This document shows, in pieces, positions 34,061-40,680 of a stretch of 64,000 bases of DNA. The stretch comes from Arthrobacter glacialis (GTDB lineage Bacteria; Actinomycetota; Actinomycetes; Actinomycetales; Micrococcaceae), in assembly GCF_002909445.1 (NCBI RefSeq), contig NZ_PPXC01000005.1, positions 124,001 to 188,000 of the forward strand, given 5' to 3'. Made by a program: the position numbers and the translations under genes. Numbering within the stretch: position 1 is the stretch's first letter; each line of letters starts with the position of its first letter. Below the pieces are notes generated by a model that saw nothing but the letters and a program-made list of their open reading frames with translations, made no database searches and was not told where the DNA came from.

Positions 34061-34344
34061 GATGCACATCCTTTGCTAGAAATTTGCGGCGGTGCCGCAG
34101 TTGTTTCACTGTGGCCGGGAAGTTCCGGTTGAGCGATTACCACGAATCTATCCCACCCCGCTCAACGCCGTCGATGGGGCGAGCTACCCATGCAGGGCTG
34201 CCCATGCTCGCCTGCCAGCCGGCGCATCGGCAACACCGCGTGGACAACCAATCATTGACAGCCCAAATGTGCCGTGCCATATTGACGGCAGAAGCCTAAA
34301 ACCGGCCAAAGCCAAGGGTTGCCAGCTCAAAGGAGATCCAAGAC

Positions 34345-35364
34345 GTGAAAGCGGCATTGTGGGAAATAGAAACCTTTGACTATCACGCGGCCGGGGAGCC
34401 CTTCAGGATTGTGCCCACGCTGCCCTTCCTCATCCCGGGTAACACTGCCGCGGAACGGCGCGAAAATGCCATGGCGGGCGATGCCAACAAACTCCGCCAA
34501 TTACTTGTCAACGAACCCCGAGGACATGCCGAAATGTACGGCGGATTTGTGGTGCCGCCCAATGACGCAGGCGCCCATTTCGGTGCCTTGTTCTGGCACC
34601 GCGAAGGATTCTCAACCGCCTGCGGCCACGGAACCATGGCGTTGGGCGCCTGGGCCGTCCGCAGTGGCCTTGTCAGGGCCCCGGACGACGGCGAGACGGA
34701 CGTTGTCATTGACGTCCCCTCGGGGCGCGTCACGGCTCGTGTGAGCATGGTTGGCGGCAAAGTGGCCCAGGTAGCATTCCACAACGTCCCCTCCTACGTG
34801 GTGGCTCGGGACGTTGAGATCAAAACACCTGACTTTGGGCACCTGCGTGTGGACCTCGCCTGGAGCGGCGCCCTGTACGCCTCCCTGCCTGCCGCCGCAG
34901 CGGGCCTTGAGGTTACGCCGTCGAACCTGGCCAAGGTGGTTGCTGCCGGTCACCAAGTACGCGCGGGGCTGGCCAACCATGCCATCCTCGACGAGCAGGC
35001 AGATTCACGCATTGAGGGAGTGTTTGGCACCATTTTCCATGAGCCCATGGCGCATTCCGGGGCCGGGCTGCGGCAGCGCAATGTCAACGTTTTTGCCGAC
35101 GGCCAGGTGGATAGATCACCCAGTGGGTCTGGCACGGCAGCCCGGGTGGCATTGCTCAGCGACGCGGGCCAATTGCCCGATGGTGAATTGCTGGAGCACT
35201 ACTCCATTATTGATTCGCGCTTTGCCGCCCGCGTGGTGGACAGGGTTGCTGGGCCACGCGGTGGCCTGGTGGTGGAGGTCAGCGGGCGGGCGTTCCCCGT
35301 GGGGGAGGGCAAATTCACCCTCGACGCCGACGACGAGCTGGGCATGGGGTTCCTGCTGCGCTGA
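34345..35364 (+). CDS. Proline racemase superfamily enzyme, Cys/Ser type
   Basis: The 339-aa enzyme of the proline racemase, 4-hydroxyproline epimerase and trans-3-hydroxyproline dehydratase superfamily has its first catalytic position as Cys93 in STACGHGTMALGAW. The second reads DRSPSGSGTAAR with Ser260 where racemases have Cys and 3-hydroxyproline dehydratases have Thr. Other core features are present (TFDYHAAGEPFRIV at the N-terminus). GTG 34345 follows AAAGGAGA. It is isolated, with no other proline catabolism genes beside it. The reaction is therefore uncertain; a dehydratase is somewhat favoured over a racemase. Confidence 0.8.
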   Translation: MKAALWEIETFDYHAAGEPFRIVPTLPFLIPGNTAAERRENAMAGDANKLRQLLVNEPRGHAEMYGGFVVPPNDAGAHFGALFWHREGFSTACGHGTMALGAWAVRSGLVRAPDDGETDVVIDVPSGRVTARVSMVGGKVAQVAFHNVPSYVVARDVEIKTPDFGHLRVDLAWSGALYASLPAAAAGLEVTPSNLAKVVAAGHQVRAGLANHAILDEQADSRIEGVFGTIFHEPMAHSGAGLRQRNVNVFADGQVDRSPSGSGTAARVALLSDAGQLPDGELLEHYSIIDSRFAARVVDRVAGPRGGLVVEVSGRAFPVGEGKFTLDADDELGMGFLLR

Positions 35365-35514
35365 TGGGGTGCAGCCGCGGCGCTCTGCACTTCCTTGCCC
35401 AGTGCCCGTTGCGCCGCATTTGGGTTCCCAGCGGATACTATGGCGACATGTACGTTGACCCCGCCCCGCAGCCGGACGCAGCAGCCGTGATACCGTCCAG
35501 ACGGCAGTTCTAAG

Positions 35515-36735
35515 ATGCGTGTGCGGACGGGTAGGGCGTGGCAGGGCATTGTCCATGGCGGCCTCTTCAAGATCGGCATTTCACCCCTGCCATTCTGGGC
35601 CAGTTTTCTCCTGGCTCTTTTTGTCACGGTGTCAGCTTTCGATGACCTGCGGCTCTTTTTCCTGTCTGACAGCCCCGGGGACTTTCCTTTGTTGGGGCTT
35701 GCCGGCACGGTTGCGTATTGGGTGCTGTGGATTTCGCTGGCCTTTAGGCCCCAGCTGACCCCCTTCGCCTTTTTGGCGCTGCTGGCAAGCATGTACCCGC
35801 AAGTCCAGCCCGGGGGTGCACTGCTCTTGGCCTTCGGAGCGCTCGCCGTTGCCGCGTATCGAGTTTCCGTCCGCGGCTTGGCAATCATTGTTGGTGGCTT
35901 CATCGTGTGGCAATTTGCTTGGACACTTGGCGTTTCGCTGCTGGGTCCGGCAAACCTGTGGGCCTACCTCCCCGCCACCTTGCTGCTCGTAGCGCCGGGG
36001 CTGGCGGTAAAGTTGTTGAGGGAAAAATCCATCCAAACTGAGCAGGCCCAAAGGGCTGCGAAGGAAACGGCCGCAAAAGCTGCCCTGGAGCAGCGTACGG
36101 AACTGGCCAGGGAACTTCATGACGTTGTCACCCACGGGCTGACAATGATTGCCGTGCAAGCCAATCTTGGCAAGATCTCTAGTGACTCTGACTCCCAGCA
36201 TCATGCACTGACTGAGATTGGTGTCATGGCCAGAAGCTCCCTGGATGATCTTCGCCGGCTCCTACAAACCATGCGCGCCGACGATGCTCCCGCGATGGCA
36301 GGGGCGGAAACCAGCGTCTCACTCAGTTCGGCCACGATCGACCTGGCGAAGAGCGTCGCCGAATCCCAAAAACAGCTCAACAGCCTAGGTTTCCCCACCC
36401 GGGTTACGACATCCGGGGAGTTGGATCGGATACCCAATGGGCTGCGATCCACTGTGCTGCGAATACTGCAGGAAAGCGCCACCAACGTGGTCAAGCACAC
36501 CGGCGGCAGCAGCGAATGCGATATTTCCGTGGACGTGCAGGATGACGTCATTGAGTTGCTTGTTCGCAACCGCATGACGCCGGGCAAGCCGCGCCTGCCC
36601 ATCTCGGGGACGGGTCTCATTGGCTTGCGGGAGCGCGCCTCACGGCTCGGCGGAACCCTCGACGCTGGCCCGGTAAACGGGTGGTGGAGCGTTCGCACCG
36701 TTCTCCCCATCAAGGGCCGGCAGCTGCTTCACTAG
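35515..36735 (+). CDS. NarL-partner sensor histidine kinase
   Basis: The 406-aa membrane kinase has five or six hydrophobic segments between about 23 and 165 as the sensor domain, with no large extracellular loop. A HisKA_3 dimerisation domain carries phospho-acceptor His202 (ELARELHDVVTHGLTMIAVQ). The HATPase domain shows LRILQESATNVVKHTGG (N box) and GTGLIGLRERASRLGG (G box). A compact polytopic sensor of this type often reads membrane or peptide signals. It is followed by a small ORF and the cognate regulator. Confidence 0.9.
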   Translation: MRVRTGRAWQGIVHGGLFKIGISPLPFWASFLLALFVTVSAFDDLRLFFLSDSPGDFPLLGLAGTVAYWVLWISLAFRPQLTPFAFLALLASMYPQVQPGGALLLAFGALAVAAYRVSVRGLAIIVGGFIVWQFAWTLGVSLLGPANLWAYLPATLLLVAPGLAVKLLREKSIQTEQAQRAAKETAAKAALEQRTELARELHDVVTHGLTMIAVQANLGKISSDSDSQHHALTEIGVMARSSLDDLRRLLQTMRADDAPAMAGAETSVSLSSATIDLAKSVAESQKQLNSLGFPTRVTTSGELDRIPNGLRSTVLRILQESATNVVKHTGGSSECDISVDVQDDVIELLVRNRMTPGKPRLPISGTGLIGLRERASRLGGTLDAGPVNGWWSVRTVLPIKGRQLLH

Positions 36736-36950
36736 CAGCACGCCGCTGGAACCTTCATACAGTAAGCCAAATGGCTAGTCCTTGCCGGAACAGCCCATTT
36801 TCGGCTGTCCGTTCGGGCAGACCCGACCTTGAGGCATTGAAAGTTAAAGTGCGCCTTGCGTAACGTCGAAAGAGTTCGGGAGACAACAATAAATTCCGGG
36901 CACCTTTAGAAGGCGTTGCACACGCCCCGCCTTATTTTTAGGAGAATGTC

Positions 36951-37055
36951 ATGAACACATTGAACATGCTTGGAGCAGTAGCCACGTCACAACACGGGCG
37001 ATCCAAGTCCGGAGGCATCTGGCCTTCCGGCTCATTCCCATCGCTCACCCGCTGA
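36951..37055 (+). CDS. Putative 34-aa peptide between kinase and regulator
   Basis: ATG 36951 is preceded by TAGGAGA (36939-36945) at ideal spacing, the best RBS in this region. It encodes MNTLNMLGAVATSQHGRSKS followed by GGIWPSGSFPSLTR. There is no signal peptide or Cys. A 9-bp hairpin follows 18 bases after the stop. It may be a leader peptide whose translation controls the response regulator gene, or a secreted or modified peptide. It could also be fortuitous; no homologue is known to me. Confidence 0.5.
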   Translation: MNTLNMLGAVATSQHGRSKSGGIWPSGSFPSLTR

Positions 37056-37072
37056 TCCTTGGGAATATCGCC

Positions 37073-37097
37073 CAAGACCGGCGACCTCCCGGTCTTG
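37073..37097 (+). terminator. Hairpin before response regulator gene (attenuator candidate)
   Basis: CAAGACCGG (37073-37081), 7-base loop, CCGGTCTTG (37089-37097): a perfect 9-bp stem 18 bases after the 34-aa ORF and 60 bases before the regulator start. There is no U-tract, so attenuation or RBS control is possible but unproven. Confidence 0.5.
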
Positions 37098-37156
37098 TCA
37101 AGCCAAGAGTGCACTGGATGCCCTGCGGCATGAGCCAAGTTACGTAGACTGACAGC

Positions 37157-37825
37157 ATGAGTGTGATTGTTGAAGCATCCGAGGCCATTAATGTGGTCAT
37201 CGTCGATGACGAAAAATTTGTCCGGGGTGCGCTGCGGACGTACCTATCCCAGGCTCCAGATTTGGTGGTCCTGGAAGAAGGCGAGAACGGCGCTGATGCC
37301 GTCCGTCTGGCGCACGAATTTCATCCGGACGTGATGCTCATCGATATCCAGATGCCCGTCATGGACGGTATTGCGGCCATTCGCCAAATCGTGGCGGAAA
37401 TTCCCGAAATCCGGATACTGGTCGTCACCGGTCATATTTCCGATGTGTACCTCAAGGCGGCCCTCATCGCAGGGGCAAGCGGCTATGTGGTGAAGGACGC
37501 CGAGCCGGAACGCATTGTGGCAGCCGTCCGGGAGGTTCACGCGGGGGACTGCCCCATTGACCCTGCCGTCACCCACCTCTTGGTTGCAGATGTTCGAAGG
37601 AGCCGGCCCGCCACGCGCACGGAGTCGCTTGTTGAGCTCTCAGACCGTGAAGAGGACGTGCTGAAGTTGCTCTGTGAAGGCCGCAGCAACAGCGAAATTG
37701 CAGCCTCGCTCTTTCTTTCTGAGTCCACGGTCAAGTATCACTTGGTCCGTTTGGGTCGAAAGTTCCAAGCCCGCGACCGTCTGCAGCTTGTCATCACGGC
37801 GCTTCGCACAGGCGTTGTTGCGTAG
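37157..37825 (+). CDS. NarL/FixJ-family response regulator
   Basis: The 222-aa protein has a receiver domain (1-125) with acidic pocket Asp17/Asp18, phosphorylation site Asp63 in VMLIDIQMPVMDG, Thr91 and Lys113. The C-terminal LuxR-type helix-turn-helix (about 158-215) reads LSDREEDVLKLLCEGRSNSE, IAASLFLSESTVKYHLVRLG. It pairs with the upstream kinase despite a 420-base gap that holds the 34-aa ORF. The inverted repeat at 37872-37914, before the secreted peptide gene, is a possible target. Confidence 0.92.
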   Translation: MSVIVEASEAINVVIVDDEKFVRGALRTYLSQAPDLVVLEEGENGADAVRLAHEFHPDVMLIDIQMPVMDGIAAIRQIVAEIPEIRILVVTGHISDVYLKAALIAGASGYVVKDAEPERIVAAVREVHAGDCPIDPAVTHLLVADVRRSRPATRTESLVELSDREEDVLKLLCEGRSNSEIAASLFLSESTVKYHLVRLGRKFQARDRLQLVITALRTGVVA

Positions 37826-37871
37826 CAAAGCTGACAGCACCTTTCGGAGAGCACGCAAAAAGACTGTCCAA

Positions 37872-37914
37872 AAGGACAGGGGTTTGTGGCCGTCCCGAGT
37901 GTATACCTGTCCTT
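37872..37914. promoter_or_regulatory. Inverted repeat upstream of the secreted peptide gene
   Basis: AAGGACAGG (37872-37880) and CCTGTCCTT (37906-37914), a perfect 9-bp inverted repeat with 25 bases between. The centre-to-centre distance is about three helical turns, which would suit two regulator dimers. A weaker partial copy, CTGTCC, is at 37864-37869. It is also possibly part of a terminator for the regulator. Confidence 0.4.
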
Positions 37915-37949
37915 CCGGGGCATCTATGCTGGAAAGTAGCCATGTAATG

Positions 37950-37962
37950 GTGATCGATAACA
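37950..37962 (+). promoter_or_regulatory. GTGATCGATAACA site before the secreted peptide gene
   Basis: The same 13-mer occurs inverted at 43773-43785 between the hexosaminidase and sugar kinase genes. It resembles LacI-family operators centred on ATCGAT. It is located 21 bases before the peptide start. Confidence 0.4.
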
Positions 37963-37982
37963 CTCAGTTGAAAGGCTCTTTC

Positions 37983-38186
37983 ATGAAATCTCCCTTTGCA
38001 TCAGTGGGTGTCGCCGCAGTACTCGCTGCAGGCCTTATCTTGGCTCCCGGGTTGTCCCCTGCCCAGGCAGACACGGCTACCTCCAATGACACCGCCCCCG
38101 TCAGCTCAGTGCAGACGGAAAACGTAGCCACAACCTATGGCATGTGGTTCATCCCGTGTAACGTATTCGGGTTTCGCATGTGCTAA
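37983..38186 (+). CDS. Small secreted Cys-containing peptide (67-aa precursor)
   Basis: ATG 37983 follows AAAGG. The precursor has a clear Sec signal (MKSPFASVGVAAVLAAGLIL then APGLSPAQA, predicted cut after residue 29). This leaves a 38-aa mature peptide with a Ser/Thr-rich spacer and the hydrophobic end GMWFIPCNVFGFRMC. The two Cys (59 and 67, the last residue) could close a nine-residue disulfide ring. It lies directly downstream of a kinase/regulator pair and is closed by a strong terminator. A pheromone, bacteriocin-like peptide or surface peptide are all possible; no family is recognised. Confidence 0.7.
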   Translation: MKSPFASVGVAAVLAAGLILAPGLSPAQADTATSNDTAPVSSVQTENVATTYGMWFIPCNVFGFRMC

Positions 38187-38209
38187 CTGGCTCCTAAAGC
38201 CAAGTTCAC

Positions 38210-38257
38210 AAAAGTTCTGCGCTGGACAACGGAAGTTGCCCAGCGCAGAACTTTTTT
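38210..38257 (+). terminator. Strong intrinsic terminator after the peptide gene
   Basis: A 21-position stem (38210-38230 with 38235-38255) with one imperfect position, loop GGAA and T6 at 38252-38257. It lies between convergent genes; an A-run on the other side allows bidirectional use. Confidence 0.9.
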
Positions 38258-38280
38258 AAGCGGACCGCACTGGAACCCGC

Positions 38281-39384
38281 CTAGAAGCCTTGCGCCTTGC
38301 GGTAGCGCTGCATTTGTTGATGGCGGCGTACCAGGCTGTCGCGGCGCGGGGTCTGGTCGGTGCCAGACTCCTCGGCGGTTAGATCAATGTGGCTTTCACC
38401 AAACTGCCACAGGAGCAAATCATCGAGCAGCCTGTCGGGGCCGGGCGAGTACCGGTGGTCCAGGGCCTTGCGGACGTTGGAGATGATCTGCGGCTGCAAC
38501 AGGGCAGCCAGGTCCACTGTTTTGCTTAGGCCGTGGGCGGCCACCAGCTCGGCAGCCCAGCCCCAGTCGTCGTCGGCCTTCCTGTCAACATGGGGCAACA
38601 GGGTCTGCCAGACGGCCTTGATTCGGTTGGGCGTCAGCGAAACCTTACCCTCGCCGTCAACGTCCCAGTAGCTGGTGACGGTTTCGTACCTGTCATGGAG
38701 TTCGGAAAAGGCTGACTCAACAGTCTCCAACATGGCAGCTGTTGCGGTGAACTGCCTGTCAAAGTACGGGCTCCAGGCGCGGGGGTCCTGGGACTTGAAG
38801 CGAATGTCATGTTCAATTTCGCTCCACGCGTGGGCAAAGATGGTGCGGATCTGGCATTCGAAGAAGTAGCTGCCATTGGGCTTGTTTTCCGGGTCAAGGA
38901 GCTCCTGGTAGGCCCGCACCACATCATTTTGGATGGTGCGCAGGATCAAGTGCCGGCTGGAGTAGCCGTAAGTGCCCGACTCAATGGAGCCAATGTCCTT
39001 CTCGGTATCTCCGCGGCAGTCAAAGATGTTCCGGCGCCGTTTGATCAGGTTGGCCGCCTGGGCGTTCTCCCCGGGAAGCGTGGTGATGACGCGAACGCCG
39101 ATCATGTCCGTGAGGTTCCGCAGCGGATCGGGGAACTGCAAGGTGGGGGCGGTGTCTGGCTCCGCCACCATGCGGGACGCCTTTTCGCGGAACGATTCCA
39201 CGGATTTGGTCCGGCTCGTGACAAACAGCGGCTTGTCTTCGGCCTCCGCTAAAACGTCACGGACAAGCCTTTCCATCTCAGCCGTGACCTTTTCCAATGC
39301 CGGCCGCGTCCGCTCATAGTCGGCCACCGATGCGCTGACGGCCGGCCGCAGCGATTCATCGAGTCGATCCCAATTACTACCCAT
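38281..39384 (-). CDS. Stand-alone RelA/SpoT-domain (p)ppGpp synthetase-like protein
   Basis: The 367-aa protein has a RelA_SpoT synthetase domain in residues 45-200: VTSRTKSVESFREKASR (Arg/Lys ATP site), LTDMIGVRVI with Asp93, YGYSSRHLIL, and FECQIRTIFAHAWSEIEHD with the catalytic Glu and the QIRT motif. No HD hydrolase or TGS domain is present. The C-terminal 165 residues are helical and of unknown role. It could be a small alarmone synthetase or a toxic nucleotide pyrophosphokinase; no adjacent antitoxin is evident. Confidence 0.85.
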   Translation of the reverse strand: MGSNWDRLDESLRPAVSASVADYERTRPALEKVTAEMERLVRDVLAEAEDKPLFVTSRTKSVESFREKASRMVAEPDTAPTLQFPDPLRNLTDMIGVRVITTLPGENAQAANLIKRRRNIFDCRGDTEKDIGSIESGTYGYSSRHLILRTIQNDVVRAYQELLDPENKPNGSYFFECQIRTIFAHAWSEIEHDIRFKSQDPRAWSPYFDRQFTATAAMLETVESAFSELHDRYETVTSYWDVDGEGKVSLTPNRIKAVWQTLLPHVDRKADDDWGWAAELVAAHGLSKTVDLAALLQPQIISNVRKALDHRYSPGPDRLLDDLLLWQFGESHIDLTAEESGTDQTPRRDSLVRRHQQMQRYRKAQGF

Positions 39385-39487
39385 GGTCTCGAGCCTAAAC
39401 GCCCCGGCGGTGACAAGGCCAGTCGCAGCACCGCAGATGAAGCAAAAATTGGTTTAAGGGCTGGTGGACACCAGTGCCCGCGTGCGG

Positions 39488-40507
39488 CTACTTGGACGGT
39501 GGCGCGGCCGTGCTGCTGCGAATGATCAGCTCCGGGAGCAACGCAAAAGGCGGGAAGGGTTCTTGGGAGTTCGCCAGGCGGTGCCGCAACCGTTGGACAG
39601 CCAGCTGGCCAATCTTCTTGAAGGGCTGCGCCACAGTGGTCAGCGACGGGGAGCTGAACTCTGCCAGTGGAATATTGTCCACGCTGACAATTGATACATC
39701 CTCCGGGATGCGGCGGCCGCTCTCGTGCATGGCGCGGATCACACCGAAGGCCATCTCGTCGCTGGAGACAAAAATGGCCGTCAGGCCGGGGGTTTGGGCC
39801 GCAATGAGCCCATTGGCATAGCCCGACTCCGGTGACCAGTCGCCCTTAAGTTCAGGCGGGACGCTCTTGCCGGCCCGCTCCAGGGTGGAGCGCCAACCCT
39901 GGCTGCGGTCGATGGCTTCAATCCAGTTTTGCGGGCCAGCCAAATGCCACACCGTCTGGTGCCCTAGGTCCAGCAAATGCTGTGTTGCGAGTTCGGCAAC
40001 CAGTGCCTGGTCTATAACCAGCAGCTCGCTGGATTCGGTGCGCGACCCATCCAAGGTGACGATGGGGGTGGTGTTGCCAATCTTGGACACTACCGGGCTT
40101 GAGTCGATCATGGGGACGGCCAGAATGATGCCGTCGGCGCCGCGGTCCACCAAGCTCTGCACGGCCGCCTCAATGGTTTGGTCATCCATGGCGCTGATGG
40201 GGGAGGTGATCACCGAGTGGTCCAGCGCTGCGGCTGCCAGTTCAATACTGCTGACCACAATCGAGCGGGCGTATGAATCGGTGTTGAACATGACAAGGCC
40301 AATGATTTGGGTCCGGCCGGTGGAGAGGCTGCGTGCAGCGTAGTTGCGATGGTAGCCGAGCTGATCGATGGCTTCCTGGACACGCTCCCGGGTGGCGGGC
40401 TTCACGCTGTGGTGGCTGTTGAGTACCCGGGACACGGTCTGGGGTGACACGCCGGCAATTGAAGCCACATCGCGAATACTGTGCGGTCTCGACGCCGAAA
40501 TGCTCAT
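39488..40507 (-). CDS. LacI-family transcriptional regulator
   Basis: The 339-aa protein has an N-terminal HTH HSIRDVASIAGVSPQTVSRV with LNSHHSVKPATRERV (about 9-43) and a hinge helix AARSLSTGRTQIIGLVM. The periplasmic-binding-like effector domain ends with PLAEFSSPSLTTVAQPFKKI. ATG 40507 (complement) places the HTH at the N-terminus. It lies downstream of, and in the same direction as, the hexosaminidase gene but behind a terminator. It likely controls the hexosaminidase/sugar kinase promoter through the ATCGAT-centred site. Confidence 0.92.
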   Translation of the reverse strand: MSISASRPHSIRDVASIAGVSPQTVSRVLNSHHSVKPATRERVQEAIDQLGYHRNYAARSLSTGRTQIIGLVMFNTDSYARSIVVSSIELAAAALDHSVITSPISAMDDQTIEAAVQSLVDRGADGIILAVPMIDSSPVVSKIGNTTPIVTLDGSRTESSELLVIDQALVAELATQHLLDLGHQTVWHLAGPQNWIEAIDRSQGWRSTLERAGKSVPPELKGDWSPESGYANGLIAAQTPGLTAIFVSSDEMAFGVIRAMHESGRRIPEDVSIVSVDNIPLAEFSSPSLTTVAQPFKKIGQLAVQRLRHRLANSQEPFPPFALLPELIIRSSTAAPPSK

Positions 40508-40615
40508 ACCTGTCTGCCGATCCCATTCTTGTTTATTGCACGTCAAATACCATCCCTGAGCATAGCTTGAACGGTTCGCCGCCGCGTATATTTCCGGGCT
40601 GAGCCACTGCACAAA

Positions 40616-40656
40616 AGCTGTGGCGGTTGGGAACCTTCCTCCCAACCGCCACAGCT
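40616..40656 (-). terminator. Terminator after hexosaminidase gene
   Basis: Perfect 17-bp stem (40616-40632 with 40640-40656) and a 7-base loop, 24 bases downstream of the hexosaminidase stop on the - strand, followed there by TTTTG. Confidence 0.8.
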
Positions 40657-40680
40657 GCCTTCTGATGCTGGTCTAGTCGC

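Noticed and set aside
34061-34344. Short + strand ORFs between the WXG100 gene and the racemase-family gene
   Set aside because: No RBS, mixed composition, and overlapping frames; the segment most likely holds only promoters.
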